Below are positions 10,985 to 21,279 of a stretch of 64,000 bases of DNA, one piece after another. Position numbers and translations under genes: made by a program. This DNA comes from Gymnothorax reevesii (taxonomy: Eukaryota > Chordata > Actinopteri > Anguilliformes > Muraenidae). The stretch covers positions 36,219,611 through 36,283,610 of the forward strand of contig CM056592.1 in assembly GCA_029721435.1 (NCBI GenBank), in the 5' to 3' direction. The notes under the pieces were generated by a model. That model was not told where the DNA came from. It saw only the letters and a list, made by a program, of their open reading frames with translations, and did no database searches. Within the stretch, counting starts at the first letter, position 1, and every line of letters starts with the position of its first letter.

Positions 10985-11750
10985 AATTTTACCTAAAGGT
11001 ATACAGAAATTAGTGACTTTGGGGATTTATTTTACTTTATATCTTCTTGATATTATTGGATTGGATTTTCTGTTCCTCCAGGGTTATTGCCTTTTCCTCT
11101 TTTCCTTTCCTATCTTTGTATCGCCCTATTTGAGGATCTTTGTTGAGTTCCCAAGATACTTTTTCCTTTCTCTCTCTCGCTTTACTTCTGTGTCGTCGGA
11201 TGGTTGGACGTCCTTTTGGAAGCGTGAGATCTGTTCCTGTTGTGTGGTCTGTATCATTCTCTGTGTTAGTATTGAGTCCCTGCTGAACTGGTTCCTTCTT
11301 GCCGCTGCACTTGGCCTCTCAATTCAATCAGCCATTACAGATTTGGCCTCAAAATGCCCCAGACGCGTACCGTTTTCCTTCCTTTTCTTGAAGCCAGTCT
11401 TGTCTACCCGTCTTTTTCCATCTGAGATATTTTTCTCCTCCTGGATTCCTTCTCAGAGACTTTACGCTCAGCCTGGTATTGCCTATTGCCATCGATTTCG
11501 TTATACCCTGCCAAGCAGTTTGACCCAGGATCAAGTCCTGTGTGCTTTAGAACATCACTGCAGGCTTTTAATCCACCATTATAGATGACTATTGAGTCGT
11601 ACACCCTGAACTCCAGCACATCCTTTCCTACGTAAACTCCTCTGGGACATCGAATCCAGAACAGCCGAATCATCGCATCATTCTGATTCTGAGTGCGACC
11701 ATGCAAACACCCCAGAGGAAGTTCATCTTTAGTGAGAATTCTGTTGTTTC
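10985..11750 (+). mobile_element. LTR 3' part plus retroelement leader fragment
   Basis: Up to 11339 the sequence ends 'cgctgcacttggcc...aatcagccattaca'. This matches the 3' end style of the family A LTR at 6676-7147 (..aaccagccattaca). What follows (11340-11750) would be leader or gag-region remnant. A 191-codon frame spans the junction and is pyrimidine-biased, so I do not treat it as a gene. The left boundary is unclear. Confidence 0.4.
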
Positions 11751-11759
11751 TGAGGGAAG

Positions 11760-12451
11760 ATTATGTCTGTTTGAATATATAATAAGGATGTAAACAAACC
11801 TTTTGCACAAAATAAACAATTTTGAAAAACCCTTTTTCTGCAAAAATAGACTTATTACTCAAAATGCTAATTAGCTGACTTGAAAGTATATTCAGTTTGG
11901 TAGCCTGTGAGGATAAAAAACATTTTTCTTAAATTTTTACTTTTTCATGAAAATGATGGGTAGTTACCACTTTAATAATATGATGTCTGCTAGACCTTGC
12001 ACTGAAGTTCAAACAGGTGCTTGTTCATGACTATTTGATAACCCGCTTGTAGTTGTTTTTCAAATGAGGACACTTATTGTTACAGTTTCAAAAGTTGAAT
12101 TTGTTGACATTCTTACTGGATATAGAACTGTACTATTTTGCACTTCTTTATGCACCACACATTTTCAAAGGGAGATTACGGTTCGGTCTGCAGGCAGTAC
12201 CTTGTTACTATGAAGCCACACTGCTGCAATACATGAAAACTATGGTTTGGCATTTTGCTGCTGGAACAAATGGGAACAACAATGTCTGGAAGGCACATAT
12301 ATTGTTACTCAATGCATGAGTACTTGTCTTGGTCAATTTTCTTTTCACAGATATATAAGTTGCCCGTGCTGAGTGCACTATTCCAGCCCCAGCCCATGAT
12401 AGACAACGGCTTTTGAGCCGGGATTTTCCTCCGCCTCTTTGGCCGTGAGAA
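11760..12451. other. No feature recognised
   Basis: The DNA is AT-rich up to about 12340, then a GC-richer patch to 12450. No repeat family or coding signal could be supported. Confidence 0.35.
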
Positions 12452-12459
12452 CAAGGAAC

Positions 12460-12725
12460 GGTAACTGTTTACTTGAAGGCATTGTCATAAGAGTGACTTG
12501 ACACAGTCATGAACATGTCATAAACATTATGTAAATGTCATAAACATTGTCATTAAGTGTCATTCGGTTTTTGAGATGACAAGTTGACATTTTTTGGGTT
12601 GTCTTGATTATGACAACTACGTCATAAGAGTAACATGACACTGTCATAACTGTTACATGACACACAAAACAGTTATGACAGTGTCATGTCAGTCATGACG
12701 GTACCTTCAACTAAAATGTGTAACC
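12460..12725. mobile_element. hAT-type MITE (GGTAAC family), copy 1
   Basis: The element starts ggtaactgtttacttgaagg and ends, inverted, with ggttacacattttagttgaa. It is internally palindromic, with repeated 'gtcataa' and 'tgacac' words. Flanking 8-bp words are caaggaac (12452-12459) and caagtaac (12726-12733), a 7-of-8 duplication. Eight-bp duplications are diagnostic of the hAT superfamily. A sister copy with a perfect duplication is at 62723-63003. Confidence 0.85.
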
Positions 12726-12765
12726 CAAGTAACAAACAGAATGTTTGACTCATCAAACTACAGCA

Positions 12766-13010
12766 TGTGATGGTCCTGCCCTGCAGCCCCTCCCCCTCCT
12801 GCGGTCTTCGCCTCCGCTTCAATGAGCCTCACCTGCTGCTTGTTGAAGTGGAGGTGAAGTGTATGGTATTTAAGAGCTGCACTGGCAGCTTGGCTGTGCA
12901 GCTGCATTCTGAAGCCTGAGTCCTGTCGTTGTTTTTGCCGCTACTCCTCTGAGTTTTATATTGTGTTTTTACCAGTTTTATTAAACATCTTCCCTTCTGC
13001 TGATCGCATT
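12766..13010 (+). mobile_element. LTR-like promoter and polyadenylation segment
   Basis: The segment starts TGTGATGGTCC. It has a TATA-like 'gtatttaagagc' near 12868 and an ATTAAA signal near 12980, spaced as in a short LTR. The expected 3' terminal CA cannot be placed, so it may be truncated. Confidence 0.4.
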
Positions 13011-13399
13011 TGATGATGCGAAGATCTGTGTTCACTGACTTAGGTCTTCTGAAGTATTCACTACCACATGTGGTCATGTCCATTCCAAAAGTGGTTTGGT
13101 TTTTAAAGGTGTGCTGTCTGAGGGCTCGAATGCCACTTACACCCAATATTGGTGCACCCAACCTCGTCTGTATCACACAGAGATTGCTCCAGTTTCTCTT
13201 CATAATTTCACTGTGTCATTCAATTAAACTACTCTTCACCTCTTTCGAAAGGGGCCATGTTAGTGTCACAACTCCATCAAATAACTCCTCTGGTGGAGCA
13301 GATTGGTATTTCTGTTACATGCACTTATCCAGCAGGATAGAAGACTCTGCGTTCGCTAGAAGTCATATCATGTTACTGGCATGAATTGAAACTTAATTG
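13011..13399. other. No feature recognised
   Basis: Overlapping open frames of about 124 codons occur on both strands. Neither resembles a protein family I know, and both are probably chance. Confidence 0.3.
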
Positions 13400-13830
13400 G
13401 TTATACTGAATGACGAAGAGCAAAGCAGTGCAAATTAGGAAATTGGGTAGCAGTTCATTACCGAAAGCAAAAACTCTCTCCAGTGCTTTCTCATTCAGGC
13501 AGCCAACTTAATTAGATTCCAGCCATGCATCTGCTTAGACACTTGATAATGTATGATGTATGAATACAACACAATCTATTTCCCCCAAATTAGATTAATC
13601 CCTTTGACATTTTAATGCTGACCTGAATGATTGACTTACAGTAAGGCACTTAAGAGGTTCTAAATATCAACATTAACTCCGCTGACTTTATCAGTCAGGA
13701 ATCTCACATGTATTTATAATCCTGCTTTACAGTGGGAACCAGCCCTAAATTTTGTTTATTATTCTAATTTCACGGTATTAAAATTAATTCCAGCATAAGC
13801 TCTCTGAGGATCCCAATGCAGAGTATGAAT
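13400..13830. other. Candidate conserved noncoding block
   Basis: The stretch is AT-rich and repeat-free, with homeodomain-like cores ('cttaattagattcc', 'aaattagattaatccc', 'aaaattaattcc'). The texture resembles developmental enhancers. Conservation is untested. Confidence 0.3.
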
Positions 13831-14439
13831 CTATCAAACTGTAGTGCATTCAACAAGACATATCACGTTAATACAATATGCACAGAAAATATCCATTATT
13901 TCTCTTTAATGAAGTCAAGTATAACAGGTTCAATTCCCTCTGAGAAAATAATATTTCCTGAATTGAGAATTCCTTGGAGTTGTTACCATGAGGAAGGCCA
14001 TTAGCTGTTTCATAAGATTTGGCTGGTGAAAACCTGGGTCTGAGGTCATTGGACTGAAATAGCTCCTCTCGTTTCTAAAGTCTACAAATATTATATTTAT
14101 GCTTCAACATTTGCTACCATTTTAAATGACCTTTTTTGGCTGTAAAGTCAGTGTCTAGTGGCACAAGGCTCATTTCTTTTCATGGGTATTTGGTTCTCAT
14201 GGGCACAGTTCTAATTCAGGGTTTTTTTTTTTTAAATAATGTAAATTAGCTGGTACATGAGGGAGAGTCATTTAAATAAAGTTGTAATAAAGGTTTAGTA
14301 CTTTTCTGCATTCTCCAGGAGCAGTGAGTTGTTACTTGTGTGTACCGTGTCTAAATCAATCTTGTGAATCCAGCAATCCATACTCTGAATGCATTGATTC
14401 TTTGTAATGACACTGATGCATTACAGAACGTTATTGAAT
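13831..14439. other. No feature recognised
   Basis: This is AT-rich unique-looking DNA. A T11 run lies near 14222. Nothing coding is visible. Confidence 0.35.
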
Positions 14440-14612
14440 ATCGTACATAATATCCATCCTTTATTGGGAATGTTTCTGCCACCCAAGGGGTACCTGCAGG
14501 TTACCTGCAGCCTATTCCAGCTGCCTATGAACATAAGGCAGGTTAACACACTGCACACCTCACCGGTCCATCGTTGGCCCCAAATCTACGGGCAATATAG
14601 TATCAAATTAAC
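14440..14612 (+). repeat. Left half of an old fish interspersed repeat, split by insertion
   Basis: Words such as 'agcctattccagctgcc', 'ccggtccatcgttgg' and 'ctacgggcaatatag' match a repeat found throughout teleost genomes (from memory). The remembered consensus continues directly with sequence that here resumes at 15548. A foreign element is therefore inserted at this point, with ctag duplicated at 14613-14616 and 15548-15551. Confidence 0.55.
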
Positions 14613-14688
14613 CTAGTGTGACAGTTAATGGGTCCTGTCACTAGAAATGTCTCCTAATGAGTACATGCCCTGGCTACCTTGCCAACGA

Positions 14689-14763
14689 GCCTGGCTCTTT
14701 GGTGATGTGGTCAGTGGGTTTGACTCTTACCCGGGAGTCTGGGGTTCAATTCCTTGCCTAGGC
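14689..14763 (+). other. tRNA-like sequence inside the miniature element's LTR
   Basis: The 75-nt segment can be folded like a tRNA. An acceptor arm gcctggc pairs with cctaggc (6 of 7 including wobble). An A-box-like TGGTGATGTGG appears. The anticodon-arm region gactcttacccg resembles tRNA-Lys(CTT). The T arm tgggg-ttcaatt-ccttg contains a B box GGTTCAATTCC. In the 3' LTR the T-arm stem is more regular (gggg/cccc). It is not a functional tRNA gene, because the anticodon arm is irregular and it lies inside an LTR. It might act as an internal RNA polymerase III promoter, which is inference. Confidence 0.6.
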
Positions 14764-14785
14764 CCTCCTTCGGCCTGCTACATTC

Positions 14786-14803
14786 TGGCGTAATCGGCAG
14801 GAT
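14786..14803 (+). promoter_or_regulatory. Primer-binding site matching tRNA-Ser
   Basis: TGGCGTAATCGGCAGGAT begins three bases after the 5' LTR. It matches the complement of the 3' end of vertebrate tRNA-Ser (including CCA) at 17 of 18 positions by my recollection of that tRNA. The position immediately after an LTR is where reverse transcription would be primed. The second copy has a diverged version of the same site (49241-49258). Confidence 0.75.
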
Positions 14804-14842
14804 CTGGGGGATCCTAATGGATGACGGCATGTGCAAAGCATG

Positions 14843-14860
14843 GAGCGTGAGGACACGCTC
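14843..14860 (+). other. Conserved interior stem-loop of the miniature element
   Basis: GAGCGTG-AGGA-CACGCTC forms a perfect 7-bp stem with an AGGA tetraloop. The other copy has GAGCATT-AGGA-CATGCTC, in which a G-C pair has become A-T while the loop is unchanged. A packaging or dimerisation role is possible but inferred. Confidence 0.55.
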
Positions 14861-14976
14861 ACTAAAGAGGTGCAGAGATGTGACAGTTGAAGGGTCCTGT
14901 CACCAGAAATGTCTCATAAAAAGTACATGCCCTGGCTACCTTGCCAATGAACCTGGCTCTTTGGCGATGTGGTCAG

Positions 14977-15469
14977 TGTAATGTGGAAAAAAAAAACCAC
15001 TAGATGGCAGTATTGACATTTTTTTTGTTAAGCCCAGTCTGGAGCTAGGTTTTTGGGTATGTCCTGGGCATGTCTGAGAGGGGAAAGTCCCAGAGAATTC
15101 ATAGAAAGTCTGGAAGGTGGGAGGGGGCTGGAAAAGAGTATATAAGGAGAAAAATTGAGGGAGTAGAGTAGTAGGAGAAATTGCAAGGAGAAATTGTGGA
15201 AGGATACATGTGACCAGACCTGTCACTCTTTTCAAGACCTGTGAAGCTCCTTTGGTGGATTTTTGCCTGTGTTGGAGCATTTTGCTGTCCCAGAACATCG
15301 CAACATAGCAACCCCATCTCAAGTACCAAAGGGACTGTAAATATCTCATTTTCTTCATTATTATCAATCTTGGTCAGTTTTATTTGTTTTATTAAAGCTG
15401 TCTAAGTTTTTAAATTGTGTCTGTCATCCCTTGCTGTCCGATATGTCATAAACAATTGGGGCCATAACA
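14977..15469 (+). mobile_element. Solo LTR inserted in the miniature element
   Basis: This 493-bp segment starts TGTAATGTGG and ends GCCATAACA. It is flanked by TCAG on both sides (14973-14976 and 15470-15473). A TATATAAG box lies at 15139-15146 and an ATTAAA signal at 15391-15396. It interrupts the 3' LTR's tRNA-like sequence in the D arm. The uninterrupted version is seen in the 5' LTR, so the insertion boundaries are secure. A 4-bp duplication fits several LTR-retroelement classes. Confidence 0.85.
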
Positions 15470-15547
15470 TCAGTGTGTTTGACTCTTACACGGGAGTCTG
15501 GGGTTCAATTCCCCGCCTGGGCCTCCTTCCTCCTTTGGCCTGCCACA

Positions 15548-15695
15548 CTAGCATGCATTCTGGGCAGTGTGAAGACATTTGAGTACCTGTAGGAAAACCC
15601 TGAGAACACAGGGAGAAATTCAACCGCCACACAGAAAACCCCCAGGCTGGAGTCAATCCCACAACCTTCATGCTGTGAGGCAACAGTGCGACCCA
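15548..15695 (+). repeat. Right half of the split fish repeat
   Basis: The sequence resumes with 'gcatgcattctgggcagtg' and contains 'gagaacacagggagaaattc', 'cgccacacagaaaaccccc' and 'tgctgtgaggcaacagtgc'. All are hallmark words of a common teleost repeat whose reverse strand looks like a tRNA-derived SINE head. It continues the segment ending at 14612. Confidence 0.6.
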
Positions 15696-17621
15696 TTAAT
15701 TAAATTAATAAATAATAAATAAATGAGCAATAAGAGAATGCTTATTTTGGTGTTGAAGTTGACTGCTGTATTTATGACAGCGCACGTGACTGCCGCAGAG
15801 CATATGCAGGCATTTAAGAAGGAGCACTCTTACTGACGAAGCACTCAAACGCAGAGGGGCTCGAACAGCATTTGTGATTTTGAAAAACCTTGGAACAATA
15901 GGGCCAACAATGACTTGTAGTTTGAAATATGCACAACAGACCTCAAAATCGAGTTCTAATCTAATGACGAGAGAGTGCAAATTGACAGAAATAAATTGGG
16001 AACCCCCGTGCAGTAATCAGGTACCATCTAAGCAGTCTTACTCCTGTATTGTTGTTTTTAGGCAATATTTCTGCTCACTTGCACAACTTTTCTAAAGGAA
16101 GAATGTTACTGAAATAAAGAAAAGGTCAAATATATCAGGGAAGATTAAGTGTTAAAATTGTTAAAAGAGCACATCAATTATGTCTTCTTTTGTATGAATT
16201 ATATTTACATCTGACAAAAGAAAAGAAAAGATTTAAGGGGAGTCGCCGAATGTGAATTTCATCGAATTTGATTTCCTTCACAAGCTACTTAACACGATAT
16301 ATTTGATGAAGCAACGGTTATGCACTGGATCAAAATTAAGTCAGCGGAGACAATCTGGTGGCGTACCTTCTTGCTATTCATCATAAGCACTTAAACTGCT
16401 CTGAATGCCTGACCTGTTAGGATTCTCGTAAATACTTTCCGTCAGGTCCCTGCAAGATTCAACTTCTCTTCTTCATAATTTCACAGTGAACCCCCTTTCC
16501 CAGGCACCTCAGGTACGTATGACCTTTTCTGTGGACGGTCTATGTTCTATTATCTTCCAGCCACCATTCCTCAGGCTCCTCAAATGAATCTCTCGTTGGC
16601 AGATGCACAATAGACTATTACTACTCATACCTGCAGGCTGGATGGAGACATTATATTAATGGAAGGGCAGCTTTTCTGTTGAAGCAGGTACTGAGGGAGT
16701 GGCCTGTCTGAACATTCTGACCCAAGAAAATCACACCGTGGACCACATACCGAATGTATGTGCATTAAGACCCATTGCAGCGAGAGGAAAATACCTCTGT
16801 AGTCTTTAAAGTGGATTGATTTGATTAAATCTAGACATGGGTCGCCCATATCACGTTGCGTTTACATCTCAGTAAAATAAATTTTCATCTGAACCCTGCC
16901 GCTACATTGACATTGAAAACTATGAAAGACGAGCATGCACTCAAAATAGAATGTGTAGTGAAATTACTCCAGCTCAAACCACATGAAATGACAAATATGC
17001 AAATGTAATGTAAGGATCCAATGCCTCATCTCGATGCAGTCTTGCTGAAAATGATGTGGAGATATTGCGAGTATTTTCATGATGCAATTTAAATGAAAAC
17101 TGCGCAAAGAAATACATGCACATCGTTTATGAGGGCAGAAAGGTAGTTTTAATCATTGAAAATGATTCAGAATGGCTGCCAATTTAATTTAAATTACCTA
17201 AAACAGTCTTCAAATTCTAGTCCATTTGGTCAAGATAGCATAATAATTTTTTTTAAAGAGTACAAATATTATACACATTGCTACATAGCTGTTTGCCATT
17301 ATTCCATGATTTTTTACACATCATTTTTTTTCCCAACTGTTTAAGTGCTATATTTTACCGTTAATGCAAATTAGGCCCTAATATTCATCCAGCTGAAGTT
17401 ACTTATTGAAAACAATGCACTGGGACATCGCATTATGTCGAAAAACATTGGAGTGGAGAATTTTTTTACTTCATGCTTCAATGCACATGCAAAATTAGTT
17501 ATTAAATTGGCTTTGATTTAATGGGCTTGAAGTCAGAGTAACCTGATTCATGTACTAATTAGCTGAACGAACTGTACAAAATGACCAAATAATTTAATCA
17601 ACTGGTTAAGAGTGTCTTCAC
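15696..17621. other. No gene recognised; AT-rich unique-looking DNA
   Basis: No repeat family, splice-bounded frame or tandem array is apparent. Parts (for example 16250-16900) have the mixed texture of unique DNA. AT-rich stretches with 'ttaattt' and 'attaaattgg' lie at 17170-17530. Confidence 0.35.
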
Positions 17622-17657
17622 TGCGCGTGCGCGCGCGCGTGCACACACACACACACA
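17622..17657 (+). repeat. Alternating GC/CA tract (Z-DNA-prone)
   Basis: Mostly alternating purine-pyrimidine sequence runs as (GC)n then (CA)n, an arrangement known to favour left-handed Z-DNA. Confidence 0.8.
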
Positions 17658-18499
17658 AGGTACAGTATAATTATGTGCATGATAAAAACTTAGCCATATA
17701 ATAAAGCCTCTAGAATCTGTGCTAACACTTTTATAGTAAGAGTAATAAGTTCATCGTGCTGGAAGTGTCAATTGTCATGTCACAGCTCCCACATCTTACA
17801 ACATGGCCTCTTGTGCTACTCCCTCTCGGAAAACAACCCTGCAAATTATATCGGTGATCGCAGTAAGTCCATGAATTGCAATCGTGCCCGTTAATTATCT
17901 GCTCACAGTGTGGGAGGCCCGTATGCTTGGCCAAAAACACCAGTTCGAGAGACTTTAGCTCCTGTCTAACTTCTGATTTAATGTCTCAATTAGTACTTGT
18001 ACCTCATCGGAAACAGATGCTGCTCCTTCAGACACAATGATACGGCCCACAGGAGGAAAAGATAAATAATACATGTAAACTTTTTCATTTATCTGTTACA
18101 CACCAAAAGGTTTGATAAAGGGGAGGTATTTCTGTTGTTGTTTTCTTAGACATGCTGGCTACATATCACCTAAGGTAAAGACAACCTCAGAATGCAAGCA
18201 AAGACATCGGCAAAGTTTTCTTATTAAATGTTTTTTTTCCCCCTAAAATGTGTGCTTCATATTCCTCATATTTGTACAAATAAGATGCATCTAGTCACAT
18301 TACATTGACTTGTTTTCTCCATTACCCAAAAATGAGTGAATGAATGAATAAATACCTTTGATGTGATTTGTAATGTTTTGGATGGTGGCTCCGAGCTGCA
18401 GTCCACATTTCTATGAAGCACTCTTTGTTTCAACAAAGTAATCTTCTATTCTAAATATATCTTTTTGTTTTTAAAAATAAATCTGAAGATTCTCATTTC
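17658..18499. other. No feature recognised
   Basis: Unique-looking AT-rich DNA. No coding or repeat signal could be supported. Confidence 0.35.
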
Positions 18500-20250
18500 T
18501 CAGCGGGGCCAATAGGACTTGATATTTCAACCCCCATGGCACATCAGCACTCCTGACGTTGGGAGTGATATTGGGGAGGTGAAAGGGAAGGTTGGTGCAT
18601 CATAGAGGTCCTCAGGTGGGCACCTTCATCGATAAGCCCACAACATCTCCAGAGAGCTCAACAGTGATACCTGGGTCCCCAGTTACAGCTCACTCAGTTC
18701 CTAACCCCCATTTACTACAAAAATGGTCAAGGATAGAACAAAAAATCCCCTGCAACCCAGGTCTACAGAGATAATCTTGGTCTTCCAGACACTCTGGGCA
18801 ACGTCAGTTCAATGCAGTTGGTCTTTTTCTTCTCATAAACTTGTAAAAAATTTTCTTTCCATGAAACAGTTAATTCCACAATGTTCGCTAGCTTGGCTGT
18901 TGCACCACATGACTGTGTCTGGCGAGAGTTTGGTAACCACAAGGTTTATGGGAAACACAAGTCTATAGCGTTCCCATGTCCACCTCCGTTTTCTAATCCT
19001 CAGCTGCCTGCAAAATGCTTGAATTTTTTGATTTTGTATGATGTTCTGGAGGTTAGCCTGCTGGTGTGAAATGGTGTGAAATGAGCATTTCTTGTCGATG
19101 GTGGTGGGAAAGCATTTGTGGCCGTTGGCCTTTGTTCCAAGATTGATTTCAGCTCACTTAGAGCTTTGTTATGCAGCTAAATGTAACAGCCTTGGCTGTG
19201 GCTCATTTTGCATCCTATAAAAATGTGCATTATTCATGCAGATGGTTGATAATGAAACAGGTAGAGTCTCCTCCCAACCTCTGCTGCAGGTTCTGGGTTG
19301 TGGGAAGTAGGTCATTAATGGCCCTGATGACGAAACTTTCGCCGACATCCCCCCAGACCCCAGATATCACACCTGCTGAGCTTCCTCTCCTCCAGGCTTG
19401 CCCATCTCATCTGCTGGCCCTGCTCGGCCTTTGAGGCCGCCTTGCCGTGTCACTCGGCCTCCTCTTGTCTTACTCCCATCTCTACCACGATTAGTCTCTC
19501 CTGCTCTGTTGTTGCCTTGTGCCATTGAGGAGCTTTTCTACGAGCCTGAGGCCAGCTCTACCTGTTGAACTTGGCCAACTACATCACTGAAGTGACGCGC
19601 AGACGTTGGACTCTGAGTGGCTTCAGATGGGGACCACTTACAGATCTTAAGCACTTTGGAAGTCCAAGTCACTATTTCACTTGTGTGTTAATTACTCTTT
19701 CCGGCTTTTACACTTTGTTGATAGAGATTCTGCATCCTCCCTCAAAGGCCACGTGAGTCTTAGCACTAAGCCAATCTGGAAGTACCACAGCTTGAGATTT
19801 CCTGGCAGCGAGGTGTTGTAGATGTGAGCAATGTACTTGACGGCACCCTTTGCGGGTACAAACTACTCAGTGACCTTAAGCTTTGCCTCATACCATTAGC
19901 CGAAGCTCTTCACTGGCATTTCTGAAACAGTTGAGACTGTCGACACCCGTAAATTGACCTTTGACATTGAAGAGCCTTCTGTACTACCTGGGCTTGATCT
20001 TCATCCTTGCCCATGTGACGGTTTGATGAAGCATCCAAGCAGTCGCTTGGTGAAAGGGACAGTTGTGTTGTATTGTCCATATAGGTTCATATCAATGGAG
20101 ACCACAGACTAAAGTGCTTTTCTCCCGCAACCCATTTTGAAACTCTAATAATGAGGTCCATTTCCAATGTGAAGGTCAGTGGGGAGATGTCTTAAGAGAA
20201 ATCAATATCTCTTAAGAAGAATCCTTGGATCAAAAATGGACGTCCATTTT
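18500..20250 (-). pseudogene. Decayed LINE with RT remnant and restriction-like endonuclease C-terminus
   Basis: Minus-strand translation, moving between frames, gives recognisable pieces in the correct N-to-C order. TVPFTKRLLG lies near 20060, TVSEMPVKSFG near 19920 and LPGNLKLWYFQIGLV near 19790. SFVIRAINDLLPT lies near 19330, SPDTVMWCNSQAS near 18910 and VDLGCRGFFVLSL near 18755. These match, from memory, the post-palm region and C-terminal PD-(D/E)XK-type endonuclease of NeSL/R2-like non-LTR retrotransposons found in fish and invertebrates. Many stops and frameshifts show an old, dead copy. The segment below about 18720 would be 3' untranslated sequence. The clade assignment is inference. 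Confidence 0.65.
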
Positions 20251-20252
20251 TG
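20231..20252. repeat. Perfect 22-bp palindrome
   Basis: caaaaatggacgtccatttttg is the reverse complement of itself except for no unpaired base at all. It lies at the upstream edge of the decayed LINE. A second small hairpin, cttaagaga/tctcttaag, lies near 20192-20217. Confidence 0.7.
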
Positions 20253-20259
20253 TACTGAA

Positions 20260-21279
20260 GGCAGCAGAGAGCTTTGGACCATAATTTGTGCCGATTCAGC
20301 CAGTTGCTGGAAGCAATCTGGTTAAGATAATATTTTGAGGTGCATATTGTTTTTTGAAACAGGGTTTGTTTTGTTGAAATCTATACATTACTCCTGGCTG
20401 CCATGGTTTCCTGATATTATTGAGAAAATACACACATGCACATCTTACTGAAAATCTACGAATGTGAATGTCACTCTGGGTAATATGGTCATTACGTATT
20501 GCTCAGAAACTCCTCCCTATCTGATATCACTGCAGACTTCAACGAGGGGATTCTAAATGAGATAACGGCTCCAAACGAACAGGTTGTTCTTTTTTCTCAT
20601 TAAAATGACAAAGAGTATAGGTTACAGCCAACTGGAAACCCTGACAAGACTAATTTTGTGAGATAATGGACAGATCAGTTTAATGATCCATTTACTCATA
20701 CTATGTGGACATTTATCACAGCGAAACTGTTTCATTATGACATTGTATTAGATTGTTTTTATGGTGAACAAGCAACCTCATTCTCTAGGTGACTATGATA
20801 ACGCATATCAAGGGAAAGACTCAACAACGGGTTGTACTGGCATGAATAAAGAGGTATAGAAAACTAGAGTAAAAATAATATTTTCTAAAAAAAACAACTA
20901 TCACCCAGATTCAAGACAGGAAGGTATAGATTCATTAAAGCCTGTGGTCATGGCTGGGATAAATGGTGGAACATGACATTTCATAAATCATCTCTAAATA
21001 AATGAGTGGTGATGTTGGTCAAAATGGTAGTGTTATTTTATTGTTTACTTGAAATGGGATCAAACATTTTTTCTGAGCTTCTAGAATTAACACCGTATAT
21101 TCACTGAAACATGTGGTGTATCAGTTTTGCACTGCCTAGCCATTTAGATTTGGTACCCCTGTCTGTGCCACACAGGACCCCCACCTTTTAACCTCCAGTA
21201 CTGTCTGAATCGTTTGCAACTTGGATGTAATAAGGGATTCTGGCTACAAACCTGTCATTCCTCATTCTGAGTGTGCTTT
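20260..21279. other. No feature recognised
   Basis: AT-rich DNA. The lower part may still be LINE-derived, but no motif could be read. Confidence 0.3.

Larger units (their letters stand above)
14617..15547 (+). mobile_element. Miniature LTR retrotransposon (TRIM-like) with tRNA-like LTRs, copy A
   Basis: The element has two LTRs, both beginning TGTGACAGTT. The 5' LTR (14617-14782, 166 bp) ends CCTGCTACA and the 3' LTR ends CCTGCCACA at 15547. The 3' LTR is split by a solo LTR at 14977-15473 and totals about 172 bp without it. The interior is only 96 bp (14783-14878). It holds a primer-binding site, a 7-bp stem-loop, and a purine-rich stretch (ctaaagaggtgcagaga) just before the 3' LTR. The target-site duplication is ctag. 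There is no coding capacity, so it must borrow proteins from another retroelement. Each LTR carries a tRNA-like sequence. A second copy is at 48999-49421 on the minus strand. Confidence 0.85.

Noticed and set aside
11013..11588. 191-codon plus-strand frame
   Set aside because: It spans an LTR 3' end and its leader, is pyrimidine-biased, and has no recognisable domain.
14689..14763. Functional tRNA gene
   Set aside because: It lies inside an LTR repeated in four places, its anticodon arm is irregular and the acceptor stem has a mismatch, so it is tRNA-like rather than a tRNA gene.
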